From positions 1-64,000 of the forward strand of contig NZ_SLVY01000016.1 in assembly GCF_004345605.1 (NCBI RefSeq): a stretch of 64,000 nt of DNA. Direction: 5' to 3'. Source of the DNA: Rhodococcus sp. SMB37 (lineage in GTDB: Bacteria > Actinomycetota > Actinomycetes > Mycobacteriales > Mycobacteriaceae). Numbering within the stretch: the first letter of the stretch is position 1; every line of letters starts with the position of its first letter. Position numbers and translations under genes: made by a program. Of this stretch, positions 50,641-59,642 are shown piece by piece. Under the pieces are notes generated by a model. It worked only from the letters and a program-made list of their open reading frames with translations, searched no databases and had not been told where the DNA came from.

Positions 50641-51558
50641 GTGCGTATCGGGTTGACGGGCGGCGCATCGACCACCGACAAGATCGTGCGACAGGCGCAG
50701 AAAGCGGAGGCCGACGGCTTCACGTCGCTCTGGTACGCGAGCACGGTCGCGGGCGATCCACTCACTGCGCTCGCCGTCGCGGGTCGTGAGACCTCGTCGA
50801 TCGAACTGGGCACCGCGGTGCTGCAGACCTACCCCGTCCACCCGCTGTTGCAGGCGAACCGTGTCGCAGCGGTGGCGGAAGCGATGGGGCGTCCCGGTTT
50901 CACCCTGGGCCTCGGACCGTCGCACGAGAGTCTCGTGCGCGACGTCTACGGCATGTCGTACGACCGGCCCGGTCGCAACACCGAGGAATACGTCCGCATC
51001 GTCACCGCGCTTCTGCGCGGCGAGGACGTCGACTTCCAGGGCGGCGAGTGGAGTACCCGGAGCGAGGGTCGGATGACGCCTGTCGCGCATGAGGTACCCG
51101 TGTTGCTGTCGGCGATGTCGCCTCGGATGCTGCGTGTCGCAGGGCAATACGCCGACGGCACGGTGCTGTGGATGGCGTCGGCGAAGGTGGTCGAATCCGT
51201 CATCTCACCCGCAATCCGCACTGCGGCGGAGAAAGCGGGCCGCCCGTCGCCGCGCATCGTCGCGGGGCTACCCGTTGCGGTGCACGACGATGCCGACGAA
51301 GCACGCGCAGCGGTCGCTGCGACCGCCACCATGTACGCCGGAATGCCGAACTATCAGCGTGTCCTCGAGGTCGGGGGAGCGAGCACCCCCGCCGACGTCG
51401 CGATCGTCGGCACCGAAGAGTCCGTCCGCGCCCAACTGCAGAACCTGCTCGACGCCGGCGCCACCGACGTCTGGGCCGCGATCTTCCCCGTCGGCGACGA
51501 CGTGCGCGGCTCGGTCCAGCGGACGCGGAGCTTCTTGAGTTCCCTCACTACCCGGTAG
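50641..51558 (+). CDS. LLM-class (F420-type) oxidoreductase
   Basis: 305 residues, GTG start with AGGAGG. The (beta/alpha)8 LLM fold is recognisable from MRIGLTGGAS, the GFTSLWYASTVAGDPLTALAVAG opening, IELGTAVLQTYPVHPLLQA and GRPGFTLGLGPSHESLV. The wording matches the F420-dependent LLM subgroup of mycolic-acid bacteria. It is divergent from the dioxygenase operon and probably shares regulation and perhaps substrate with it. The reaction is not known. Confidence 0.87.
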   Translation: MRIGLTGGASTTDKIVRQAQKAEADGFTSLWYASTVAGDPLTALAVAGRETSSIELGTAVLQTYPVHPLLQANRVAAVAEAMGRPGFTLGLGPSHESLVRDVYGMSYDRPGRNTEEYVRIVTALLRGEDVDFQGGEWSTRSEGRMTPVAHEVPVLLSAMSPRMLRVAGQYADGTVLWMASAKVVESVISPAIRTAAEKAGRPSPRIVAGLPVAVHDDADEARAAVAATATMYAGMPNYQRVLEVGGASTPADVAIVGTEESVRAQLQNLLDAGATDVWAAIFPVGDDVRGSVQRTRSFLSSLTTR

Positions 51559-51630
51559 GCGCTTCCCGCGCGGAAATTGGCTTCGCACACCTGTAAAGAA
51601 GGCTGTGGGAAGCGAATTGCGTCGCGGGAG

Positions 51631-51658
51631 TTATCCACAGCTGTCAGAACCATCCACA
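51631..51658. promoter_or_regulatory. DnaA-box-like pair ahead of the AbiEi-like gene
   Basis: TTATCCACA (51631-51639) is a perfect consensus DnaA box, and CCATCCACA (51650-51658) differs at two positions. They stand about 65-90 bases before the ATG of the next gene. A third, reversed and weaker match (TGTGGGAA) is just upstream at 51604. One box occurs often by chance; a spaced pair in a leader is more notable. Confidence 0.4.
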
Positions 51659-51720
51659 GATCTGCGGAAATCCCTGCACTGGGCAGGATCCCGATGTCTC
51701 GCGGTGACACTCTCGGCGTC

Positions 51721-52626
51721 ATGACCTCACCGAAACCCTTCCGCCGCAGCGACGCACTCAGCTCAGGTCTGAGCGATTCCGAGATCCGTCGTGCGCTCCG
51801 GACCGGCGAACTGGAGCGCCTCGCTCCCGGAATCTATCTGGATGGCCCAACGGCCGAGGGCCTCGACGCGACCGAACGACATCGAATCCGGGCGCGGACC
51901 ACGGGGGAAGGACTGCCTGACGGGTCCGCGATCAGCCATGTGTCTGCCGCAGTTCTGCACGGACTGACATTGTGGCGCCCCGACCTGAGCCGTGTCCACG
52001 TGAGCCGTGACGGGACATCCGGTGGCCGTCGCGGCACCGGCCGTCATCTGCACGTGGTGCACCTCGGCGCCGGCGACGTCGTCGAGGTCGACGGAGTGCC
52101 GTGTACGTCCATCGCGCGGACGGTCGCGGACCTTGCCTGCACGGCACCGATCGACGAGGTCGTGATTGCCGGGGATTCGGCATTGGCGAGAAACCCGTCG
52201 CTGAGGGCGGCACTGGCTGAGACCTTCGAGTCCCTCGGCCGACGGCAAGGTATCGCCGCAGCGCGACGGGTCATCGCGTTTCTCGACGGACGTAGCGAAA
52301 GCCCCGGTGAGTCGCTGAGCCGGTTGCGGATGGAACAGATCGGGCTGCCCGCCCCCTCGTTGCAGGAGGTTGTGCACACTCCGGAGGGCGAGTTCGTTGC
52401 CCGCACCGACTTCTACTGGAAGGAGCATCGGATCGTCGGCGAATTCGACGGTATGGGCAAGTACGGCAGTGCCAGCCCCGACGTCTTTCGTCGGGAGAAG
52501 CTTCGGGAGGACGCGCTACGCGATCTGGGTTTCCACGTGATCCGCTGGACGTGGGCGGAACTGTCCCGATTCGACGTCGTTCGCGCCCGCTTCGAGCGGG
52601 CGATTGTGCGAGCGAGGCGTCACTAG
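51721..52626 (+). CDS. AbiEi-antitoxin/DUF559-like protein
   Basis: 301 residues from ATG 51721. The N-terminus is a winged-helix of the AbiEi antitoxin type (LSDSEIRRALRTGELERLAPGIYLDGP), followed by SAISHVSAAVLHGL. The C-terminal third resembles DUF559/Vsr-like endonuclease folds: a TDFYWKEHRIVGEFDGMGKYG stretch, then LREDALRDLGFHVIRWTWAEL with the acidic and Arg residues of that fold. Such proteins are numerous in mycolic-acid bacteria and usually stand alone. No toxin gene (AbiEii) is next to it, so calling it an antitoxin would be unsafe. Confidence 0.75.
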   Translation: MTSPKPFRRSDALSSGLSDSEIRRALRTGELERLAPGIYLDGPTAEGLDATERHRIRARTTGEGLPDGSAISHVSAAVLHGLTLWRPDLSRVHVSRDGTSGGRRGTGRHLHVVHLGAGDVVEVDGVPCTSIARTVADLACTAPIDEVVIAGDSALARNPSLRAALAETFESLGRRQGIAAARRVIAFLDGRSESPGESLSRLRMEQIGLPAPSLQEVVHTPEGEFVARTDFYWKEHRIVGEFDGMGKYGSASPDVFRREKLREDALRDLGFHVIRWTWAELSRFDVVRARFERAIVRARRH

Positions 52627-52760
52627 CGATCATCCCTCCTTCCCGCGTACGGCCCAGCTTTCCGCTTCGGTGATTGCCGTTGTCTGAAACTGGCAGGCGC
52701 GCGGGAAGGAGTGCGGCCTCCGCCCCGATACCTCGTCAAACGAGGGTGGCGCTCGTCGGG

Positions 52761-53621
52761 TTACCGCGTGGGGCGCTGAAGGGTGATCGTCAGCAGCGTG
52801 AGCAGCTTGTCTTCGTTGCCGGAATCGACGAGTGCGACCTTGATCACCGAGTGGTCGTCGGCGTCGCGCACCACCGTGCCGTGCGACCGCGCCGGGCCCT
52901 TTTTCACCTGTGCGAGGTAGTGGACCTGGACGTCGGTGGCGACGAGACCGGGACGCATCGCATGTGCGGCAGCCTCGGCGAGCAGAGCCTGCGCGCCGCC
53001 CTGGATGGTGCCGATGGAATTGGCGACGAAAGCGGTGAGATCGAGTTCGAACTCCCCGTTGGCGGCGTCGACCTCGCGAAGATTCAGGCGCGAGAAGACG
53101 TCGTCGTCGATGGGGACGGGTGGGTATTCGCGAATCGTCCCGACCCACTGCTCGGGGGTGTACGACGCGACATCGCCGTGGGTCGCGGCGGAGCGGGGGA
53201 GACGCACGAACGTCACGAGTCCGCGTGCGGCGAGGGTGAGACCGCCCGTGCCCGGGGTGTCGATCGAGTTCGCGATCTCACGGAGATCGGTGACGCCGTG
53301 CGTGTCGTACACGTCGACCTCCACCAGGATTGTCTTCTTCCCGACGCGGACCAGCTCGGCGTCGATCGCGACCGGGCCGGGTCGCAGGAAGCCGGCGGCG
53401 TGGATCGACAGATCCTGCGTCGCGGTCCAGTCGGGGGAGCCCACGACCAGCGCCGGGGAGGACGCGACGATGTCGACGAGGGTCGTGAGGAAGCCGAGTG
53501 ACGCTGTGCCCGCGGAGGTGCACAGCTTCTCGGTGACGGTCGCGCCCATGATTGCGCGGTCCCTCGAGACCTGCAGCGACTTGATGCCGAAATCCGAGGT
53601 GAAAGTGTTGTCAGCGGACAC
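52761..53621 (-). CDS. Double hot-dog acyl-CoA thioesterase-like protein
   Basis: About 286 residues from GTG 53621 (GGGAGGG six bases upstream), in two repeats of the hot-dog fold: ATVTEKLCTSAGTASLGFLTTLVDIVASSPAL with GFLRPGPVAIDAELVRVGKKTILVEVDVYD, then IGTIQGGAQALLAEAAAHAM with VQVHYLAQVKKGPARSHGTVV. Both halves keep the helix-then-strands order, as in PaaI-type tandem thioesterases. Alternative starts exist at 53627 and 53660. The gene lies behind an inverted repeat at 53639-53676. Substrate unknown. Confidence 0.78.
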   Translation of the reverse strand: MSADNTFTSDFGIKSLQVSRDRAIMGATVTEKLCTSAGTASLGFLTTLVDIVASSPALVVGSPDWTATQDLSIHAAGFLRPGPVAIDAELVRVGKKTILVEVDVYDTHGVTDLREIANSIDTPGTGGLTLAARGLVTFVRLPRSAATHGDVASYTPEQWVGTIREYPPVPIDDDVFSRLNLREVDAANGEFELDLTAFVANSIGTIQGGAQALLAEAAAHAMRPGLVATDVQVHYLAQVKKGPARSHGTVVRDADDHSVIKVALVDSGNEDKLLTLLTITLQRPTR

Positions 53622-53638
53622 GTCCATCCCTCCCTTTG

Positions 53639-53676
53639 TGGAAATGTCATTCTCAATCATGGAAATGACTCTTCCA
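53639..53676. promoter_or_regulatory. Imperfect inverted repeat ahead of the thioesterase gene
   Basis: Two 16-base half-sites of the form TGGAA-nn-GTCATT-nn-C face each other across six bases, matching at 12 of 16 positions. The size and position immediately upstream of the translation start suggest a regulator-binding operator. It would lie inside the coding region if the longest reading frame were used. Confidence 0.4.
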
Positions 53677-53705
53677 TAAAATCGGGCGGAGCGGGAGAGC
53701 TACGT

Positions 53706-54791
53706 TCAGCCGCGGTGACCCGACCCGTCCCCCGCCAACCGGATGTAGAGGAGCTTGTCGCGTGCGGACAAGGCGCTGACCTCGGGCGATCCCACCCGGA
53801 ACAGGCTTCCGTTGCGCTCGACGCCCAACACGATCTGACCCAGATGTCGCGGGTCCTGACCGACCTCCTCGAGGTCCACGGCTCGCTCGGCGATGGTGAA
53901 GCCCTCCTCCGGAGTGAGGATGTCCTCGATCATGTCGACCACGCGCGGTGAGCTTCGTGCGGCACCGAGGAGCCGCCCGGCGGTCTCCGACGAGACCACC
54001 ACCGAGTCGGCGCCGGAGCGACGCAGCAGATGCGCATTCTCCGATTCGCGGATCGAGACGACGATCTTCGCGTTCGGATTGATCTCGCGGGCGGCGAGGG
54101 TGATGAGCACGGCGGTGTCGTCGCGGTTCGCCGCCACGATCACCGACGCCGCGCGCTGCACCCCCGCGACACGCAGCACGTCCTGTTTGGTGGCCGAGCC
54201 GTGCACGGTCACCAGGCCCTGCCCGGCCGCACTCTCGAGGACGACGGGGTCGGTGTCGACCACCACGATCTGTGACGGCGGCACCTCGTCGCCGAGCAAC
54301 GCGTCGACGGCGGAGCGGCCCTTGGTGCCATATCCGAGGACGACGGTGTGGTCGCGGACCCGGCGTCGCCAATTCTGGATTCGGAACGTCTGACGTGACG
54401 TCTCGGTCAGGGCGCCCAGCGTCGTACCGACCAGCACGATGAGGAAGAAGACGCGCAGCGGCGTGATGACGAGGACGTTCATCAGTCGCGCGGACGGGGT
54501 GATCGGGGTGATGTCGCCGTAGCCGGTCGTCGAGAGCGACACCGACGCGTAGTAGAAGCAGTCGAGCAGCGACAGCTCGTTGTCCTGGGCATCCCGGTAG
54601 CCGTCGCGGTCGATGTAGACGAGCGCCACCATCACCAGCAGGGCCGCCAGGGCGTAGCCGATGCGACGCACGATCGCGCGCGCCGGGCTCGTCGATGTCT
54701 GGGGAACTTTCAGCACACCGACGAGGGCGAAGTCGGGGCGCTCCGTGAGCTGATCGGACCGGCTGAACCGGGCTCGCAACCTATCGGGCAT
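53706..54791 (-). CDS. Potassium channel with TrkA-N (RCK) domain
   Basis: 361 residues from ATG 54791. Two membrane helices (about 42-60 and 108-130) flank a pore loop with the selectivity filter TTGYGD. The cytoplasmic part starts at HTVVLGYGTKGRSAV, a Rossmann NAD-binding motif of the TrkA_N/RCK type, with VVVDTDP and VHGSATKQDVLRVAGV. The C-terminus (about 270-360) is a TrkA-C-like domain with LGVERNGSLFRVGSP. One-subunit ligand-gated K+ channel in the cytoplasmic membrane. The frame extends to 55070 without a better start. Confidence 0.9.
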   Translation of the reverse strand: MPDRLRARFSRSDQLTERPDFALVGVLKVPQTSTSPARAIVRRIGYALAALLVMVALVYIDRDGYRDAQDNELSLLDCFYYASVSLSTTGYGDITPITPSARLMNVLVITPLRVFFLIVLVGTTLGALTETSRQTFRIQNWRRRVRDHTVVLGYGTKGRSAVDALLGDEVPPSQIVVVDTDPVVLESAAGQGLVTVHGSATKQDVLRVAGVQRAASVIVAANRDDTAVLITLAAREINPNAKIVVSIRESENAHLLRRSGADSVVVSSETAGRLLGAARSSPRVVDMIEDILTPEEGFTIAERAVDLEEVGQDPRHLGQIVLGVERNGSLFRVGSPEVSALSARDKLLYIRLAGDGSGHRG

Positions 54792-54831
54792 TACGTCACT
54801 CTTGCACGCGAGAGGTCGCTCCGTCGAAGTA

Positions 54832-55461
54832 TCAGGTGACGACGATCTCGCGGAGATCGGTTCGGGTGGTGCGGTAGATCTCCACGAGGTCGGCGTCCTC
54901 GCCGCGTTCGATGCGCCGGACCCAGGTGTCGAACGCGATGCGCGAGGCCACACCGGCCGATTCGACGAGTAGCCGCGCGAACGATTCGGAGCGGAGTCCG
55001 CGCAGGCGCTCGGCGACGCTCGTGGTGATGCGGCACATGGCCAGGGCGTCGGCGGCGAACGCGGCAGCACGCAAGTGGTCGTCGGACGCGATGAGCCGGC
55101 GGGTGCGCAGGATGCGATCCCGTGTGTCCTCGGAGCTCGTCACGAGTCGCTGCAGTGAACGCTCGTAGAAGGCTTCGATGCCGGGGAGGTTGATGTCTTC
55201 CTGCGGAATCGACTCGAGCCACTCGACGATTTCGGTTTCGAGTTCGCGGTCCGGGCCCCACACCGATTCCTCTTTGGTGGCGAAGCATCGGAAGAATGTG
55301 CTCGAAGACACACCTGCCGCACGGGCGATCTCTTCGACGGTCGTCGCAGCGAATCCCTGGAGTTCGAACAGCTCCAGGGCGGCCCTCGAAATCTCGAGGC
55401 GCGTCTCCTGCCTGCGTCGTTCCCGCAGGTCCGGGACGCGTGGCTGGGTTTTCTGGGTCAT
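54832..55461 (-). CDS. TetR-family regulator
   Basis: 209 residues from ATG 55461 with AAAGGA upstream. The N-terminal DNA-binding domain is typical: RLEISRAALELFELQGFAATTVEEIARAAGVSSSTFFRCFATKEE. The C-terminal ligand domain is helical and not diagnostic. It is divergent from the MFS exporter, the usual arrangement in which a TetR protein represses the exporter until a drug binds. The 3' end is about 40 bases from the potassium channel gene start. Confidence 0.92.
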   Translation of the reverse strand: MTQKTQPRVPDLRERRRQETRLEISRAALELFELQGFAATTVEEIARAAGVSSSTFFRCFATKEESVWGPDRELETEIVEWLESIPQEDINLPGIEAFYERSLQRLVTSSEDTRDRILRTRRLIASDDHLRAAAFAADALAMCRITTSVAERLRGLRSESFARLLVESAGVASRIAFDTWVRRIERGEDADLVEIYRTTRTDLREIVVT

Positions 55462-55617
55462 CGGTGGGGTTCCTTTCACCTCGGACCGCAACGTTGAGAG
55501 TCCGCGTCAATCTAGCAGTGAAAATCAAGTTGACAGTCACTTCCAAGCCGGGCGAGACTTTCAGGGTTGTCGCAGTCGCGATCGATATACCCATTCAGGT
55601 TCAGGAAGTAATCGGAT
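55462..55617. promoter_or_regulatory. TetR/exporter divergent control region
   Basis: 156 bases hold both promoters. Around 55520-55550, AGTGA and TCACT face each other over about 14 bases and enclose TTGACAGTCA (TGAC-A-GTCA dyad), a plausible TetR operator. AGGAAG precedes the exporter ATG. Confidence 0.45.
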
Positions 55618-57078
55618 ATGCAGTCACCTCAGTTGGAAGGCCAGGCCGACGTCGGTCGCGAGGCCGATCTGGAGCCGGGCAGCAAGGTGCTGATCGGTGT
55701 CCTCGTCGTCGCGGCATTCGTCATGATCCTGAACGAGACGATCATGAGCGTCGCGCTGCCGCCGTTGATGGTCGATCTCGACATCACCGCGAGCACCGCC
55801 CAGTGGCTCACCACCGGCTTCATGCTCACCATGGCCGTCGTCATCCCGATCACCGGCTATCTGTTCGAGCGGTTCACGCTCCGCCAGGTGTTCATCGCGG
55901 CGATGGGCGTGTTCAGTCTCGGCACGCTGCTGGCGGCGTCCGCACCGGGATTCGAACTGCTCCTCGCCGGTCGTGTAACGCAGGCCGCAGGCACCGCCAT
56001 CATGCTTCCGTTGCTGATGACGACTGTGCTGCGCGTGGTGCCCGCCCACAAGCGCGGCGGCATGATGGGCATCATCTCCATCGTCATCTCCGTGGCCCCC
56101 GCCATCGGCCCCACCATCTCCGGCATCATCCTCGACGCCCTCGACTGGCGCTGGATGTTCTGGATCGTCCTGCCCATCGCACTCATCGCGTTCGCTATCG
56201 GTGTCGTGCTGGTCAAGAACGTCACCGAGACGAAGAAGGTCCCGCTCGACGTCGTGTCGGTCATCCTGTCCGTCTTCGCGTTCGGCGGCATCGTCTACGG
56301 ACTGAGCAGCATCGGTCATTCGGCGGAGGAGTCGAGTATCCCGGTGTGGGTGCCGCTCGTCGTCGGTGTGGGTGCGTTGGTCGTGTTCGTACTGCGTCAG
56401 CTGTCCCGGCAGAAGGATGGACGCGCCCTCCTCGACATGCGCCCGTTCGGGTACCCGGTGTTCAGCATCGGTTTGAGCATGGTGGTCGTCAGCATGATGG
56501 CGTTGTTCGGTGCGTTGATCCTGCTGCCGCTGTACCTGCAGAACGTGCGCGGCCTCGACACCCTCGAGACCGGTCTGCTGCTGCTCCCGGGTGGCTTGGC
56601 GATGGGTCTGCTGTCGCCGTTCGTCGGACGCATCTACGACCGCATCGGTGCGCGCCCCCTCGTCATCCCGGGTGCTGCCGTCGTCAGTGCCTCGCTGTGG
56701 TTGATGACCCTCCTCGACGCGGAGTCGTCGACGCCGATGATCGTCTGCGTCCACGTGATGCTGATGCTGGGCCTGGCATCGGTGATGACGCCGCTGATGA
56801 CATCGTCGCTCGGAGCGGTGCCGGCCGAGCTGTATTCGCACGGCAGCGCGATCTTCAACACCGTCCAGCAGCTTGCGGGTGCTGCGGGTACGGCGCTGTT
56901 CATCACGGTCATGACCGTGACTGCCACATCCGCCGCATCCGACGGTGCGAGCGAGCTCGCTGCGAATCAGGACGGTATCCACATGGCGTTCCTGTGCGGT
57001 GGCGTCGTGTCGCTGCTGGCGGTGGTCGCGGCGTTCTTCATCCGGAAGCCTGCGGCGGCGCTGGCCGAAGCGAAGTAA
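55618..57078 (+). CDS. DHA2-family multidrug MFS exporter (EmrB/QacA type)
   Basis: 486 residues with 14 membrane helices by hydrophobicity. Family motifs: LNETIMSVALPPLMVDLDI in helix 1, QWLTTGFMLTMAVVIPITGYL, GRVTQAAGTAIMLPL and motif C-like ISVAPAIGPTISGIILDALDWRWMFW. Proton-driven drug efflux is likely. The neighbouring TetR gene supports drug-induced expression. A strong terminator follows. Confidence 0.93.
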   Translation: MQSPQLEGQADVGREADLEPGSKVLIGVLVVAAFVMILNETIMSVALPPLMVDLDITASTAQWLTTGFMLTMAVVIPITGYLFERFTLRQVFIAAMGVFSLGTLLAASAPGFELLLAGRVTQAAGTAIMLPLLMTTVLRVVPAHKRGGMMGIISIVISVAPAIGPTISGIILDALDWRWMFWIVLPIALIAFAIGVVLVKNVTETKKVPLDVVSVILSVFAFGGIVYGLSSIGHSAEESSIPVWVPLVVGVGALVVFVLRQLSRQKDGRALLDMRPFGYPVFSIGLSMVVVSMMALFGALILLPLYLQNVRGLDTLETGLLLLPGGLAMGLLSPFVGRIYDRIGARPLVIPGAAVVSASLWLMTLLDAESSTPMIVCVHVMLMLGLASVMTPLMTSSLGAVPAELYSHGSAIFNTVQQLAGAAGTALFITVMTVTATSAASDGASELAANQDGIHMAFLCGGVVSLLAVVAAFFIRKPAAALAEAK

Positions 57079-57092
57079 GCAGGGCAGAAGTA

Positions 57093-57134
57093 AACCTCGC
57101 AGGGCCGGTGGCGTACCACTGGCCCTGCGAGGTT
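57093..57134. terminator. Strong bidirectional terminator between exporter and pcaG
   Basis: Perfect 14-bp inverted repeat AACCTCGCAGGGCC / GGCCCTGCGAGGTT; the loop GGTGGCGTACCACT pairs further, so the stem is nearly 19 bp around CGTA. TTCTTGTTTG follows on the plus strand. It serves both converging transcripts. Confidence 0.9.
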
Positions 57135-57168
57135 CTTGTTTGTGCTGCCGGCTTCGACAGTCCCGCGT

Positions 57169-57825
57169 TCAGATGTCGAGGAAGACGGTCTCGCGTCCGC
57201 CGTCCGGGGTGTCCTGCAACCGGATATCCAAGGTATAGACGGGCTTTCCGTCGCGTTCGCTGCGCTTGGCGATCAGCGTATCGCGGCGCACCTCCCACTC
57301 GATCGAACTCAGCAGCGGGTCGGCGGCGTTGGCGTCGGTCTCGTCGTCGAAGTAGAGCCGCGTGTGCAGGCCGACGTTGATGCCGCGCGCGAACAACACC
57401 ATCAGCACGTGCGGGGCCTGGGTCCTGCCGTTGTTTCCGGGCACGGCGCCGGGCTTGATGGTCTCGAACGTGTAGACGCCTGTGTCGAAGTCGCCACCGG
57501 TACGACCCCACCCGCGGAACGACGGATCGACGTCCTTGTCCTGGTTGTCGCCGGGGTGGGCGTACTTGCCGTCGGCATTGGCCTGCCAGATCTCGATGAG
57601 CACGTCGCGGACCGGGGTGCCGGACCCGTCGAATACGCGTCCTTCGAGGGTGATTCGCTCGCCGCGCGTGTCGTCGGTGACGAGCACGTTGCCGAAGTTG
57701 TTCTCGAAGATGTCGAATCCGGCCTGCTGCGGCGCAAGACCGATGTGCACGTACGGACCACCCGTCTGCGAGGGGGTCTCAGGGCGACGCTGCACCATGG
57801 GCAGCGGTGTGAGCGGCTGGTTCAT
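57169..57825 (-). CDS. pcaG: Protocatechuate 3,4-dioxygenase, alpha subunit
   Basis: Intradiol ring cleavage of protocatechuate to 3-carboxy-cis,cis-muconate, as a complex with PcaH. 218 residues; the intradiol core has GGPYVHIGL, LIEIWQANADGKYAHPGD, FRGWGRTGGDFDTGVYTFETIKPG and PHVLMVLFARG. As in other alpha subunits, the iron-binding Tyr/His set is not complete. It lies nine bases behind pcaH, so both come from one message. Confidence 0.96.
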   Translation of the reverse strand: MNQPLTPLPMVQRRPETPSQTGGPYVHIGLAPQQAGFDIFENNFGNVLVTDDTRGERITLEGRVFDGSGTPVRDVLIEIWQANADGKYAHPGDNQDKDVDPSFRGWGRTGGDFDTGVYTFETIKPGAVPGNNGRTQAPHVLMVLFARGINVGLHTRLYFDDETDANAADPLLSSIEWEVRRDTLIAKRSERDGKPVYTLDIRLQDTPDGGRETVFLDI

Positions 57826-57834
57826 GGTGGCTCC

Positions 57835-58593
<759 letters not shown>

Positions 58594-58645
58594 TTACATC
58601 TACGCTATGTGTGCCGAACCCTCATGTAAATTGACGATTCGGGCC

Positions 58646-58659
58646 AAGTTGCATAACTT
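58646..58659. promoter_or_regulatory. Dyad AAGTTGCATAACTT in the pcaH/lysR intergenic region
   Basis: Perfect 5-4-5 palindrome that ends six bases before the lysR ATG, within the 99-base divergent spacer. Position and size fit a LysR-type binding site used for autoregulation and for activation of pcaHG. The sequence differs from the PcaQ site ATAACC-N4-GGTTAA as I recall it from alpha-proteobacteria. Confidence 0.5.
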
Positions 58660-58665
58660 CTGGTA

Positions 58666-59586
58666 ATGGACCTTCACGGCCGTATCCGGTTACGGCACCT
58701 GACCTGCTTCGTCGCGGTCGCGCACGAACGCCACGTCGGTCGCGCTGCCGAACGGCTGCACCTGAGCCAGCCTGCCGTCACCAAGACCATCAACGAACTC
58801 GAGCTCCTCGCCGGGATGAAACTGCTGGACAGAGGCCGTCACGGCGCTGTCCCCACCGCCGCCGGTGAACGCTTCCTCGACCACGCCGAACGCGTCGTCC
58901 AGGCCTTCGACACCGCCGTCGCGGGACTGGCGGGCGCCGGCGAATCCGAGCACGCGACCGTGCGCATCGGAGCGTTGCCATCGGCCGCGTCGGTGCTGCT
59001 CCCCGAGGTGCTCGGAGAGCTGCGCGCGCAACACCCCGAGCTCGACGTCCGCCTCCGCACCGCCACCAACACCGAACTGCTCGCGGCACTGCGGGCCGGC
59101 GACGTGGACGTGATGATCGGGCGGATGAGCGACCCCGACACCATGGCCGGTCTGTCGTTCGAGCTGCTCTATGCCGAGGCGCTCGCATTCGTGGTCCGCC
59201 CCGGCCATCCGCTGGCGGGCACGCGGGCGACGTTCCCCGCGATGTGCGAATACCCGCTGGTCGTCGGGGCGGCCGGCACCGTTCCGCGACACCACACCGA
59301 CGTGCTCCTGCGCCGACACGGCCTCGAATTACCTCCGGGCACCGTCGAGACCCTCGACGTCGCGGTCGCCGCCGCCTACGCGCGCGAATCCGATGCCGTA
59401 TGGGTGGCCCCCGAGCGCGTCCCCGGGCGGGACATCGCCGACGGGAGGCTCACTCGGCTGCCCGTCGACACCGTCGGCACGGCCGAAACGATCGGCGTGA
59501 TCCGCTCGGCTGCGGCGGCGTCCGCTATCGTCGACGACGTTGCTGCGCTGTTGCGCCGAGCCGGCCATGGCACAGTCAGTGCGTGA
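58666..59586 (+). CDS. LysR-type regulator of the pca genes (PcaQ-like)
   Basis: 306 residues. The N-terminal helix-turn-helix RLRHLTCFVAVAHERHVGRAAERLHLSQPAVTKTINELE, with the RAAERLHLSQPAVTKTI core, matches PcaQ/GbpR-type LysR proteins. The effector domain includes VRIGALPSAASVLLPEVL and LSFELLYAEALAFVVRPGHPL. It sits between and divergent to pcaHG and reads toward pcaB 56 bases downstream. Carboxymuconate or beta-ketoadipate is the usual effector of PcaQ; here that is inference. Many actinobacterial pca clusters have an IclR-type PcaR instead. Confidence 0.88.
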   Translation: MDLHGRIRLRHLTCFVAVAHERHVGRAAERLHLSQPAVTKTINELELLAGMKLLDRGRHGAVPTAAGERFLDHAERVVQAFDTAVAGLAGAGESEHATVRIGALPSAASVLLPEVLGELRAQHPELDVRLRTATNTELLAALRAGDVDVMIGRMSDPDTMAGLSFELLYAEALAFVVRPGHPLAGTRATFPAMCEYPLVVGAAGTVPRHHTDVLLRRHGLELPPGTVETLDVAVAAAYARESDAVWVAPERVPGRDIADGRLTRLPVDTVGTAETIGVIRSAAAASAIVDDVAALLRRAGHGTVSA

Positions 59587-59642
59587 AACCGCGCTCTGGC
59601 GCAGCTTTTCCGAGTGAACCCGATCCGATCCCGAGGTCTCCG

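Noticed and set aside
51631-51639. TTATCCACA considered as part of a chromosomal or plasmid origin
   Set aside because: Only one perfect box and one or two weak ones, no A+T-rich unwinding region, and no dnaA, dnaN or rep gene beside it.
55624-56982. 452-codon minus-strand frame opposite the MFS exporter
   Set aside because: Asp/His/Gln/Arg-rich mirror of membrane-helix codons; no motif, and the exporter has clear family signatures.
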